A stretch of 64,000 bases of DNA from contig JAGWRO010000040.1 of the NCBI GenBank assembly GCA_028876495.1, positions 1 through 64,000 on the forward strand, read 5' to 3'. Every line of letters begins with the position of its first letter. Positions within the stretch are counted from its first letter, which is position 1. Of the stretch, positions 27,731 through 35,642 are shown piece by piece. The translations under genes and the position numbers were made by a program. This DNA comes from Bacteroidota bacterium (GTDB lineage Bacteria > Bacteroidota > Bacteroidia > Chitinophagales > Chitinophagaceae). A model generated the notes under the pieces. It made no database searches and had not been told where the DNA came from. It saw only the letters and a list, made by a program, of their open reading frames with translations.

Positions 27731-28528
27731 TTATTTGTTGTTGAAATTCATATTGCACTCGATCTGCACATTATCAGAAATGCTGGTGCTGGTTACTCCA
27801 TAATCACGACAATTAAACTGGAAGGTGAGTTGCAAACCAAATACATCATATGCTGAAGCAGTACCGGCGTTAACGGTAGCTCTTCTTATGTATTTTAATT
27901 TTCCGACGATAGATTCGGTAAGAGGGGTAGCTAAAGGACCTTGCCATGTTAAATTAAGCGTTACAATATAATCTTCACTCAAAGGATCAAATTCTACTTT
28001 AGTGGTTTTAATTCTTGCAATGTTGGTTACAGTAAGGTTTTGAGTACCGGCCACAATAGGGGTAGTACCAAATGAAGTCAAAAGGCAGCCACCATCTCTT
28101 CCGGGTTCGCCGGTATTTGCCTGGTTCATTTGAACATATCCGCTAAAATAAGTTTTAGAAGGATCATTTTCATAAAATGCCCAGGAAGTATCCATTAAAG
28201 GTTGGCCGGAACCTACATAATTCTGCATTTCGGCATCAGTTACGTTGTGCATACCAAATTGGTTAAAACGGCCGGTAAGGAGTCCTGCTAATCCAACATA
28301 ATTAGTTTGCCATAATACGCTTGAGTGAGCTTTATCTAATTTCCATTGTGTGGTATCTCCTTTGGTCATTGTGCCGGGAAGAAGAACTGCGTTGCCGCGA
28401 TTAATTACTACAGCGTTAGATGCCGGTGCTGGTAAAACATCATTTTCGTGTGTACAACTGGTGATATACCCAAAGCCACTTAATAAAAGTAGCAGCGCCA
28501 GGAGGGTTTTGTTACTAAACAGTTTCAT
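27731..28528 (-). CDS. YceI-like domain lipoprotein
   Basis: A lipobox (YITSC, Cys25) is followed, from about residue 60, by a lipocalin-like domain with the YceI opening WKLDKAHSSVLWQTNYVGLA and LTGRFNQFGM. YceI proteins bind long-chain isoprenoids or amphiphilic molecules in the periplasm. The domain contains an unusual insertion around TGEPGRDGGCLLTSFG and a late cysteine (FNCRDYG). It is the first gene of a three-gene operon and lies behind a promoter with paired TGA-N6-TCA sites, which links the operon to the respiratory genes. Confidence 0.78.
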   Translation of the reverse strand: MKLFSNKTLLALLLLLSGFGYITSCTHENDVLPAPASNAVVINRGNAVLLPGTMTKGDTTQWKLDKAHSSVLWQTNYVGLAGLLTGRFNQFGMHNVTDAEMQNYVGSGQPLMDTSWAFYENDPSKTYFSGYVQMNQANTGEPGRDGGCLLTSFGTTPIVAGTQNLTVTNIARIKTTKVEFDPLSEDYIVTLNLTWQGPLATPLTESIVGKLKYIRRATVNAGTASAYDVFGLQLTFQFNCRDYGVTSTSISDNVQIECNMNFNNK

Positions 28529-28563
28529 AATTCTTTTTTTTGATTATTATTAAATAATTAACA

Positions 28564-28628
28564 CAAAGCTATACCGGGTATTATTACAATTTCATGACTT
28601 AAGTCACTGCAGAATATGATTCAGATCA
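28564..28628 (-). promoter_or_regulatory. Promoter with paired Crp/Fnr-like operators (YceI-like operon)
   Basis: The proximal site is the perfect palindrome TGACTTAAGTCA (28595-28606); the distal site is TGATTCAGATCA (28617-28628). Their centres are 22 bp apart. The -7 box TAGCTTTG (minus strand, 28564-28571) is centred 33 bp below the proximal centre, so activation from about -41.5 is expected. Confidence 0.75.
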
Positions 28629-28716
28629 CACCTAAAACAGGGGTTTAAAAATGTGTGTATTCACTTACAGTAAAACAACAAATAATGCAAATTTTTGTTT
28701 TAAGATTTAAAAAAAT

Positions 28717-29247
28717 CTACGAAAAACTTTTTCTTTTTTTGCCAAAATAGAGAAGAAAAAAGTAGGTGAATGTTACCAATGCCAAAGTGGTTAGATTAAG
28801 AAGAAGGCTGTCAGTAAATACTTTCATGTAATTGTGAATGGCCTCTTTGCCAACCGGCGAATTCATGTTGATGAAAAATTCCTGAACTAAAAAGCCAAAA
28901 AAAACAAGGCTGTGGATCAAACTGAAAACAGTTTTTTTATTAAATAAAGGAATCCAGAAAAAAACAGCGAGAAGTGCCCAGATTTCGAGGAAAGGAACCC
29001 GGAATTGATCTTGAAAATTTTGAATCGAAAAATCAAGGCTAATGTTTTTTATAAACATTCCTAAATATAAAGTAGCAGTAAGTGCATAAGCGTAAGGAAG
29101 TAAAGTAGCCAATCTGTTGATGAGTAATTTTGGCTTGCTGTTATTTTCACCTTTTAAAAAATAAATAAGCGTATAAATGAGGCAATAACCCGAAAAGAAT
29201 CCGAACAGTTCAAGCTTTTGAATGTAAGTAATTATATCATTTCCCAT
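28717..29247 (-). CDS. Hypothetical multi-pass membrane protein
   Basis: The 176-residue protein has about five hydrophobic segments (near residues 14-31, 50-68, 88-103, 108-125 and 146-167) and a basic tail (GKKRKSFS), suggesting an inner-membrane protein with the C terminus inside. No motif is recognised. It sits between the NrfD operon and the YceI-like operon on the same strand, but it is separated from both by hairpin or promoter sequence. Confidence 0.6.
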   Translation of the reverse strand: MGNDIITYIQKLELFGFFSGYCLIYTLIYFLKGENNSKPKLLINRLATLLPYAYALTATLYLGMFIKNISLDFSIQNFQDQFRVPFLEIWALLAVFFWIPLFNKKTVFSLIHSLVFFGFLVQEFFINMNSPVGKEAIHNYMKVFTDSLLLNLTTLALVTFTYFFLLYFGKKRKSFS

Positions 29248-29311
29248 AATTGAATGTTCTCTCTGGATTTTTAGCTTCTGTAAAACAGTGATGGTATTTG
29301 AAGGTATAAAA

Positions 29312-29340
29312 AAAGCACGTATAATTTTAATACGTACTTT
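29312..29340 (-). terminator. Terminator of the Fe-S/NrfD operon
   Basis: AAAGCACGTAT pairs with ATACGTACTTT apart from one internal mismatch. On the minus strand it is followed by a T run, 34 bases past the last stop codon of the operon. Confidence 0.7.
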
Positions 29341-29373
29341 TTCTTTAACTCATAAAATGCTATTTATTCTTCT

Positions 29374-30291
29374 TTAAACCACTATTTCTGCTTTTTGCTC
29401 AACAGTGTTTTTGCCGATTTTTCCTATTTTAATTAGGTTGAAAACTAAATAAATCAGAGTGCCCCACACACCGATCACAATGCCATAGACAGTAAATAAT
29501 AACCAAAAAGGAGTCCTGAAACGGGTAGACCATAAGGTGCGTTGTTTAAAGAAACTGCGGTCAATTTCTGTGCGCACCCCCCATGGAACGGTTTCTTCAA
29601 ATCTTAAATTGCCTACCACGTCATTATCTTCCACTTTTGCTGCGAGCAAATAATTGCCATTTTCATCTCCCGGCAAACTGTCTTTTTTCAATTCTGCAGT
29701 GGCAGTACCTGTAGAATCAGTAGTATAAGTAGGCTCATCGCCCGCAGGAAGAATACTATTCATTCTTTTTACACCTATCGTAATTTCTACATCCGGAACC
29801 GGTATCCATTCATTCTTGTTATTCAACTGCATAACTGACGCAGTAATGCTTTTTACTCCATCTACAGTAGTAGTATCAAGGCTGATCTTAGCTTTCGTAA
29901 TCGTATAATCAGAAAGCACTTCCTCGTCTCCTTCCTTTACTATAAAGGTGTGTTGGGGGGAAGCATTCCATTGGGCAGCTAATGATGGAGGAAGGATCGC
30001 TTTTGCCAATCCTTTTTCATCGGTTTGCACTTTGCCGATCAGGTTATTTTGCGTACTGCTGTCAAGATAAATTTCGTAGGATTTATTCTCCTGGGGAGTG
30101 AATACTCTTCCCAATTTTGATTGACTTTTTAAAAGCAGGTATTGCATATTGTTATTAATATTAAAATAACGCAGTGTTACAATACTAACCGGTTTTACTG
30201 AATCATTCTGTGCAATGGCCTTGTGGCTCACTGCCATACACACGAAAAAGGCCAGCAGTAAATAATATTTATTTTGATTCATCTTTTTCAT
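29374..30291 (-). CDS. Membrane-anchored periplasmic protein of the NrfD operon
   Basis: A signal peptide (ending KAIAQ) is followed by about 210 periplasmic residues that look like two beta-sandwich domains (VGVKRMNSILPAGDEPTYTT and TDSTGTATAELKKD have the pattern of Ig-like carbohydrate-regulatory folds). One transmembrane helix follows (PFWLLFTVYGIVIGVWGTLI), then a short cytoplasmic tail. It overlaps the nrfD-like gene by 23 bases, so co-translation and a shared complex are likely. It may be an assembly or docking subunit. No family is recognised. Confidence 0.6.
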   Translation of the reverse strand: MKKMNQNKYYLLLAFFVCMAVSHKAIAQNDSVKPVSIVTLRYFNINNNMQYLLLKSQSKLGRVFTPQENKSYEIYLDSSTQNNLIGKVQTDEKGLAKAILPPSLAAQWNASPQHTFIVKEGDEEVLSDYTITKAKISLDTTTVDGVKSITASVMQLNNKNEWIPVPDVEITIGVKRMNSILPAGDEPTYTTDSTGTATAELKKDSLPGDENGNYLLAAKVEDNDVVGNLRFEETVPWGVRTEIDRSFFKQRTLWSTRFRTPFWLLFTVYGIVIGVWGTLIYLVFNLIKIGKIGKNTVEQKAEIVV

Positions 30292-31588
30292 TTTGTTCTG
30301 TTATTGTTTCGTGAATAGGTATGATAGGATAGATCCTTACAAAAAAAGTAATTACCAATAAAGCGCCTGCCAGCGAACCTGCGTCAATGGCCCATTCTTC
30401 CCAACTTGGGAAATAAGACATGAAACTGGTTGGAACATTTTGCATAGGCAAAAACGGATGTAACAATGTAGGTGTTACAATAATATATCTTTTGAACCAG
30501 GCACCTACAACCACCATGATGCCTATTATAAACATAGGTAATGGCTTTCTTCCTTTTTTAAATATGAGCACAATAATTGGTATGATCATACCAACTAAAA
30601 TGGCAAACCAAAACATCGGGGCGTAGGATCCCACAAACAATTGTTTCAGAAGCCCATGTTCTGATTCTTTCATTTTAAAAGCCGGAGTCAAATATTCATT
30701 TACATTAAAATAGAAGTAAACAAGAGCCAGCATTACCACGATCCTTCCCATTTTTTCAAAATGCATTTCGGTAATGTATTTTTCAAGGTGATAGTAACGG
30801 CGAAAAACATACATAGCAACCACCACAGCACCTGACCCTGCAAGAAAAGCACCTGAGATAAAATAGGCGCCAAAGTTGGTGCTATCCCAACCCGGGCGAT
30901 AAGTGGTAGCGAATAACCATGAAGTAACGGTATGTATACTGAAAGCAACAGGAATGATTAAAACACAAAGGATGCTGATTGATTTATCACTTAGTTGAAA
31001 CTGAGCTTTTGTTCCTTTCCAGAAAGAACCCTGGAAACGATAAAGCCTGTTTAACCTTTTACCCGTTTTTTCTTTGAATTTTAGAAGAATCTTTAAATCA
31101 GGAAGCAACGGAAAATATAATAAAAGGATACTGATGAAGAAATAAGTACTTATCACGATTACATCCCAAAGAATGGGTGATTGAATACGACCATGAAGAA
31201 AAAGGTTCATGAATCTCTCCGGGCGCCCCATATCAACTACAATAATCAGTGCTGCAAAAACGATCGCTGATACTGCAATTATTTCCGAAATACGGGTAAG
31301 AGGTGTTCTCCATTTTACATTGGTGAGCCTGAAAATAGCTGTGATAAGAGAGCCTACAAGACTAATGGCAACAAAAAATACAAAGTTAGAGATATAAATT
31401 CCCCATGAAACATAGTCACGCATGTGGGTAACTATAAGGCCATACTTTAATTGGCGGTAATAAGCATACAGGCCAAAAAGCGCAATAACCACAAGGATAG
31501 TTGTCCATGCCATTCCACGTTTTCCAAATTTTTGCGGAAGAAGATCCTGGGTTATTTGTTCGGAAGTTAAAGAGATTGATTTTTCCAC
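30269..31588 (-). CDS. NrfD/PsrC-type quinone-interacting membrane subunit
   Basis: The 439-residue protein has about ten hydrophobic helices and the NrfD pattern (WTTILVVIALFGLYAYYRQL, YVSWGIYISNFVFFVAISLV, DMGRPERFMNLFLHGRIQSP, FGAYFISGAFLAGSGAVVVA). The acidic and basic residues of the DMGRPERF segment belong to the quinol site in this family. NrfD subunits pass electrons between the quinone pool and a partner Fe-S protein, here encoded 3 bases upstream. ActC and ActF of alternative complex III are related, but their other subunits are not present here. Confidence 0.88.
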   Translation of the reverse strand: MEKSISLTSEQITQDLLPQKFGKRGMAWTTILVVIALFGLYAYYRQLKYGLIVTHMRDYVSWGIYISNFVFFVAISLVGSLITAIFRLTNVKWRTPLTRISEIIAVSAIVFAALIIVVDMGRPERFMNLFLHGRIQSPILWDVIVISTYFFISILLLYFPLLPDLKILLKFKEKTGKRLNRLYRFQGSFWKGTKAQFQLSDKSISILCVLIIPVAFSIHTVTSWLFATTYRPGWDSTNFGAYFISGAFLAGSGAVVVAMYVFRRYYHLEKYITEMHFEKMGRIVVMLALVYFYFNVNEYLTPAFKMKESEHGLLKQLFVGSYAPMFWFAILVGMIIPIIVLIFKKGRKPLPMFIIGIMVVVGAWFKRYIIVTPTLLHPFLPMQNVPTSFMSYFPSWEEWAIDAGSLAGALLVITFFVRIYPIIPIHETITEQNEKDESK

Positions 31589-31591
31589 GGC

Positions 31592-32560
31592 TTAATTAAT
31601 TTTAGTTGAAAGTTTTTTGGCGTCTTCATAAATATGATCAGGTTTGTATTTATTTTCAAGGCCTGATTCATAAGGGAAGTTTCTGTTTACAGGAGGTAAA
31701 TAGTAAACGCTTGGCATAGTGCCAAGATCTTCAAGTAACCTGTAACCGGCCTTGTCTTTTATTAAACTACTAAAACGGAAGGTTTCAGCTCCGTTTGTTA
31801 CAGAATCCTGGATCATATCACCAAACATGAATACACCATTCGGACAGGCAGATACGCAGTGGGGCAGTTCTCCCTTCCTGCTCATATCAGGGCAGAAATC
31901 ACATTTTCCTACGGTTCCTTTTTTCTGTGGCATACTGGTTTCACATGAATAAGGTTGCGCTTCTTCTTCTTTGGTCAATATGGGTTCTTCCCAGTTAAAC
32001 ACACGGGTAGAGTAAGGGCAGGCAGCCATACAAAAACGGCAGCCTATACAACGGTCACTGTCTATCAATACAATTCCATCTTGTCTTTTAAAAGTGGCAT
32101 CTACAGGGCAAACTTTTACACACGGAGGTTCGTCACAATGCATGCAGGTAGTAGGTTGCCAGTAGGGAGCGGTGTGAGCCGATTCTTGCATGCTCAATAC
32201 TTTGATCCAGTTTTGACCGGGGTGAACCTGGTGCATATGATTACATGCTTTTTGGCAGGCTCTTACGTTTTTGCATCTTGAAAGATCAATCACCATCACA
32301 AATTTTTTGCCTGGGATTCCTCTTCTTGCCTGGGTGTTGGTAGCTGCCGGAAGATCAGGAACCGGTTTCAAAAAGGCTTTATCCATTTCGATGATCTCGC
32401 CATCAACAGACAGAAGTTTTACCATTTGGCCCGATGGTTTTATATCGTCACTCTCAGGTGCAAATGGATTATTGCTCGTGCTGCAGCCTGCTATTGCTGC
32501 TGAGGCCAGAAGGCCGGCTGCCAGGAATTCTCTTCTTGATTTTATGTTATTCTCATTCAT
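31592..32560 (-). CDS. Four-cluster Fe-S electron-transfer protein (NrfC/HybA type)
   Basis: A twin-arginine signal (SRREFLAAGLLASAA) runs into a lipobox (IAGC), so it is probably a Tat-exported lipoprotein. Four cysteine groups for [4Fe-4S] clusters are visible: CKNVRACQKACN, CMHCDEPPCVKVCP, CIGCRFCMAACP, and CETS followed by CDFC and CVSACPNG. It would carry electrons between the NrfD membrane subunit and a terminal partner on the periplasmic side. No molybdopterin or multihaem catalytic gene follows. An N-terminal stretch, VKLLSVDGEIIEMDKAFL, precedes the clusters and reappears in the small gene upstream. Confidence 0.9.
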   Translation of the reverse strand: MNENNIKSRREFLAAGLLASAAIAGCSTSNNPFAPESDDIKPSGQMVKLLSVDGEIIEMDKAFLKPVPDLPAATNTQARRGIPGKKFVMVIDLSRCKNVRACQKACNHMHQVHPGQNWIKVLSMQESAHTAPYWQPTTCMHCDEPPCVKVCPVDATFKRQDGIVLIDSDRCIGCRFCMAACPYSTRVFNWEEPILTKEEEAQPYSCETSMPQKKGTVGKCDFCPDMSRKGELPHCVSACPNGVFMFGDMIQDSVTNGAETFRFSSLIKDKAGYRLLEDLGTMPSVYYLPPVNRNFPYESGLENKYKPDHIYEDAKKLSTKIN

Positions 32561-32570
32561 TGTAGTATGA

Positions 32571-32801
32571 TTATTTTTTTACCCATTGTTGTAATTCTTT
32601 GTCGGTTATTTTTTTACCGGGTGAAACAAGCAGTTTCCTGTCTATCTCTACCAGCTTTCCGTCTTGCGTTAGCATTTTCACAGTATCGGTTTTTTTCTTC
32701 TTTGGGGTTCTGATAAACTTAAAAACTGTGGCAGATGACAGAATGGTTGCGCTCCACAGCAGAAATTTTTTCCGTGATGTGGATGGTTGTATTTCTTGCA
32801 T
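32571..32801 (-). CDS. Small Tat-signal or membrane-anchored protein of the NrfD operon
   Basis: The 76-residue protein has a short hydrophobic segment after a basic N terminus (SRKKFLLWSATILSSATVFK), then VKMLTQDGKLVEIDRKLL, which matches the N-terminal element of the Fe-S protein encoded 10 bases downstream (VKLLSVDGEIIEMDKAFL). The likeness suggests a shared docking element or a fragment split from a common ancestor. It is the first gene of the operon and is preceded by the operator pair at 32859-32892. Function unknown. Confidence 0.62.
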   Translation of the reverse strand: MQEIQPSTSRKKFLLWSATILSSATVFKFIRTPKKKKTDTVKMLTQDGKLVEIDRKLLVSPGKKITDKELQQWVKK

Positions 32802-32827
32802 ATTTTAAATTGTTTTAAAAGAATGGT

Positions 32828-32892
32828 TAAAACTAAAGGCTAATGATTTTTTAATTTATGAGCGATGCCAGTTGTCAATATGATTGTAATCA
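32828..32892 (-). promoter_or_regulatory. Promoter with paired Crp/Fnr-like operators (Fe-S/NrfD operon)
   Basis: The distal site TGATTGTAATCA (32881-32892) matches TGA-N6-TCA and is a near-perfect palindrome. The proximal site TGAGCGATGCCA (32859-32870) has one deviating base. Centres are 22 bp apart. TAGTTTTA (minus, 32828-32835) is a -7 element with its last base off, centred exactly 33 bp below the proximal centre. Confidence 0.65.
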
Positions 32893-32907
32893 TTACCGAA
32901 AGGGCAA

Positions 32908-32940
32908 AAAAAAACAGCTCATTTTGTGAACTGTTTTTTT
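32908..32940 (-). terminator. Terminator of the cytochrome c gene
   Basis: AAAAAAACAG pairs with CTGTTTTTTT, with a further TCA/TGA pair inside. It lies just past the cytochrome c stop codon and separates that gene from the Fe-S/NrfD promoter. Confidence 0.75.
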
Positions 32941-32945
32941 AATTT

Positions 32946-33350
32946 TTACTTCAGTGTTTTTATGAAGTTAACCAGGTTCCACCTGTCTTCATTGTCAGGT
33001 AGTTTCTTTTTGAAGGAAGGCATATCATCCCTGCCTTCAGATATCCTGTAAAATAATTCTCCATCAGTCTGGTTCTGCACATCCGGTTTTGTAAAATCTC
33101 CCGGATCGGTTTTCAAGGTAGATGCCTTGGTTCCATCGCCCAGCCCTTTTGCTCCATGGCAAGATTTACAATGGGTGTTCCATAATGATTTTCCTTCTTT
33201 AATTGATTCTGCATTACTAGCTACAGGGTTTTTTTGAGCTTTGGCTGCTGCAGGTACAGGCCATGGTTTTTTTTGATCCACTGTTTTTAATGTAAAGCTG
33301 GCCACAATAAATCCTGTGATCAGCATTGCGATGATACCATTTGTTTTCAT
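32946..33350 (-). CDS. Monohaem cytochrome c
   Basis: The start is set at the ATG at 33350, which leads straight into a signal or anchor helix (GIIAMLITGFIVASFTL). The upstream in-frame ATG at 33404 would leave almost no leader after the predicted promoter. The haem c site is CKSCHG, and the axial Met is likely in DDMPSFKK. The protein is a small class I cytochrome with an Ala/Pro/Lys linker. It could carry electrons from the NrfD module to the cbb3 oxidase, both encoded nearby and both behind the same operator type. Confidence 0.88.
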   Translation of the reverse strand: MKTNGIIAMLITGFIVASFTLKTVDQKKPWPVPAAAKAQKNPVASNAESIKEGKSLWNTHCKSCHGAKGLGDGTKASTLKTDPGDFTKPDVQNQTDGELFYRISEGRDDMPSFKKKLPDNEDRWNLVNFIKTLK

Positions 33351-33416
33351 TTTTTTATTTTTTGTGATGGTTAAAAAGTTTTTTTTAAACAGCTTTATGT
33401 TCAATTAATTCTGGTG

Positions 33417-33479
33417 CAAATTATTTAATTTTAATGATAATTTTATGACAATTGTCAAAAGAGAAAATGATTTGAATCA
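33417..33479 (-). promoter_or_regulatory. Promoter with paired Crp/Fnr-like operators (cytochrome c)
   Basis: The proximal site is the perfect palindrome TGACAATTGTCA (33446-33457); the distal site is TGATTTGAATCA (33468-33479), within the perfect inverted repeat ATGATT/AATCAT. Centres are 22 bp apart. The -7 element is weaker here (ATAATTTG on the minus strand, 33417-33424), 31 bp from the proximal centre. Confidence 0.7.
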
Positions 33480-33517
33480 TATCAGAAATTGGTTGTCAAA
33501 TTAAAAACCAGCTTGCT

Positions 33518-34351
33518 TTATTCGTTTACTGCATCAGAGATGGGTAATACTAATAAAGGAACAGTAGTTTGATAGCTCATTTCTTTGGTGTGAATTATAC
33601 CAAATACTCTTTTAAAAAATGAATGTCTATGAGCAACCATTGCTAATATATCGGAAGGATTTTTTTCTAAAAATTCATGAATCCCTTTTTCAACACTTTT
33701 GTTCTCAACTGTATTAAATTGATGGTCTAATTTCACGAAGGAAAGGTTGGCTTCCATTTTACCTATCGCGTTTTCAACCGACATCGCTTCTTCATTTTTT
33801 TGCACATTCACTATCTGTATTGAGGAATTGTATTTTTCGGCTAATTCTTCGAGAATAGAATAGTCTTGTTTTTCTATGTCAAATTCACTGGCAAACGTGA
33901 TCTTCCGGATCGGCTTGAAACTATTTTTTTCCGGAATTACAAAAACAGGGAGATTTGATTTTTGCATAACCGAAATGGTGGTACTGCCAAATATTGAATT
34001 GCTTTTTCCTTTTCCTTTCATTCCCATTACGATAAGATCAGCATGTTTTGCCTTTGCCAATTCCCTTGTAATTTCTGTAGGAGAACCTTCTCTTATAAAA
34101 GCGTCAACCTTTACATCAAATTTTTTAGAAATCTTTTCAATCTCTTTTTTCAAAAGTTCCTTATCTCTTTCCAGTAATTCTGCTTTGGTCATCATGTAAG
34201 CCGATGCCGAAGTGTCTTCAATTACACTCGGTGGAACAATCACATTTACTAAAATTAATTTTACCTGGAAATCCTGCGCTAAAGCGGCAGCATATTCAGT
34301 TGCATTATGTGAAGCTTTTGAAAAATCTGTTGGAACTAGAATGTTTTTCAT
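33518..34351 (-). CDS. Universal stress protein with two Usp domains
   Basis: Two UspA-type alpha/beta domains are in tandem. The first begins MKNILVPTDFSKASHNATEY and holds the ATP-binding pattern GMKGKGKSNSIFGSTTISVM; the second (from about residue 140) is more divergent and lacks a full glycine motif. The ATG at 34351 is chosen because the family starts there; the in-frame ATG at 34378 would lie within 10 bases of the predicted transcript start. Usp proteins often accompany low-oxygen and energy stress in this phylum. Its promoter has the same paired sites as the oxidase genes. Confidence 0.88.
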   Translation of the reverse strand: MKNILVPTDFSKASHNATEYAAALAQDFQVKLILVNVIVPPSVIEDTSASAYMMTKAELLERDKELLKKEIEKISKKFDVKVDAFIREGSPTEITRELAKAKHADLIVMGMKGKGKSNSIFGSTTISVMQKSNLPVFVIPEKNSFKPIRKITFASEFDIEKQDYSILEELAEKYNSSIQIVNVQKNEEAMSVENAIGKMEANLSFVKLDHQFNTVENKSVEKGIHEFLEKNPSDILAMVAHRHSFFKRVFGIIHTKEMSYQTTVPLLVLPISDAVNE

Positions 34352-34390
34352 CCTGAAACTTTTTAAAATTTGAGCCACAATTGACTATCC

Positions 34391-34455
34391 TAAAAGTATT
34401 TTATATGGGATAATCTATTATTGATGTGTATCACATCAGTTGCTGATAGTTGTCA
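34391..34455 (-). promoter_or_regulatory. Promoter with paired Crp/Fnr-like operators (Usp gene)
   Basis: The proximal site TGATGTGTATCA (34422-34433) lies in the larger inverted repeat TGATGTG/CACATCA. The distal site is TGATAGTTGTCA (34444-34455). Centres are 22 bp apart. TACTTTTA (minus, 34391-34398), a -7 element with one deviating base, is centred 33 bp below the proximal centre. Confidence 0.72.
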
Positions 34456-34481
34456 GCGAAATAAAACGGAGGGTAGTAATT

Positions 34482-35186
34482 TTAATGACAAAGGATGGCG
34501 TGTGACATATTTGGAAAATTGGCCGGACTTATATAAGGTATTCCCAATCCCAAACCTCTTACAATAAGCAGGAAAGCCATGATAAACATAAGATAAGGAT
34601 AAGCCACTTTTATTTTTTGACGGGCAGTAAGGCTAATAAAACTTCCAAAATAACTTACACTTATCATCATCGGAAAAGTGCCTAATCCAAAGGAAGCCAT
34701 AAACAGGCTGCTGTTAACGATTGATGCAGTAGCAACAGCGCCGGCAACTGCCATATAAACCAGCCCGCATGGCAACAGTCCGTTTAGTAAACCAATAAAA
34801 AATACAGATTTATAATTTCTCTTTTGAAACAATTTTCCAAGTCGTGTTCTTACTTTATAAAAAAAGTGAATTATAATATTTGTCTTTTCAAAAACCTTAC
34901 TCTTCTTTGGGAGTATTAAAAAAAGTATGATAAGAGCGCCAAGAGAAATCGATAACCATTGCTGGTAGCCGAAAAGCGAGAAAGTTTTTCCAATTATACC
35001 AAATAAAGCACCGAAAAACGAGTAGGTTACCACACGCCCGGTATTGTATAAAAGTATTGAGACTGTTTTCGACTTTCTTCCGTTATTAACCAAAGGTAAT
35101 GACAAGGCTAACGGGCCACACATACCAACACAATGAATGCTTCCTAAAGCTCCAATAATAAATGCGCCAAGGAACAACGCGGTCAT
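34482..35186 (-). CDS. TauE/SafE-like sulfite exporter family protein of the cco operon
   Basis: The 234-residue membrane protein has about six helices. It shows the CcoG/H-linked variant of the family: LGSIHCVGMCGPLALSLPL at the N terminus, with two cysteines, and LLNGLLPCGLVYMAVAGAVA in the middle, with Pro-Cys in a helix. Members found with cbb3 genes are thought to take part in copper delivery to the oxidase; the Cys and Met residues are consistent with that. It overlaps the FixH gene by four bases, and it is the last gene of the operon. Confidence 0.85.
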   Translation of the reverse strand: MTALFLGAFIIGALGSIHCVGMCGPLALSLPLVNNGRKSKTVSILLYNTGRVVTYSFFGALFGIIGKTFSLFGYQQWLSISLGALIILFLILPKKSKVFEKTNIIIHFFYKVRTRLGKLFQKRNYKSVFFIGLLNGLLPCGLVYMAVAGAVATASIVNSSLFMASFGLGTFPMMISVSYFGSFISLTARQKIKVAYPYLMFIMAFLLIVRGLGLGIPYISPANFPNMSHAILCH

Positions 35187-35617
35187 TTGATTAATAGTTT
35201 ATGTTCTGAATAATAAGTGGTGGTGTCCACTTTCCAATTCATTTTCAATTCATACATTCCTTTATCTGTTTTCGGTAAAATCATTACCAGCTTTGCAGAA
35301 TCAGTTTGAAGGTTGTAAACAGAATCCCTGGTTTCATCGGCAGCGTAATAAAGAAGCGTTTGTGCAGTAATTTTCTTTCCTGACATTTCCTGCGGAAAAC
35401 GGATTGAAATCTCATTGTTATTAACCTCATATTGTAACGGAGATGATAAGGATTGTGCTCTTTCTGCTTCATCAATTTTTTGTTCATATTTTAATTCCTT
35501 CTGGTAATAATCTTTGGTTACCAAATCTACTTTTTCAGAAGATGATTTAAAAACCAACAAAAGAATTCCGGCAACAAAAAAAAGATAAACAAATAATATT
35601 TTATATCCCCAGTTCAT
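35183..35617 (-). CDS. ccoH: FixH/CcoH-type oxidase assembly protein
   Basis: The 144-residue protein has one N-terminal membrane helix (ILFVYLFFVAGILLLVF), the conserved-looking VDLVTKDYYQKELKYEQKID, and a periplasmic beta domain. FixH/CcoH is needed for assembly or stability of the cbb3 complex. It is preceded by ccoG with a 25-base gap, and its stop overlaps the next start (ATGA arrangement), so the reading is coupled. Confidence 0.85.
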   Translation of the reverse strand: MNWGYKILFVYLFFVAGILLLVFKSSSEKVDLVTKDYYQKELKYEQKIDEAERAQSLSSPLQYEVNNNEISIRFPQEMSGKKITAQTLLYYAADETRDSVYNLQTDSAKLVMILPKTDKGMYELKMNWKVDTTTYYSEHKLLIK

Positions 35618-35642
35618 ATTTTAAATTTTAAAGGTGATTAAT

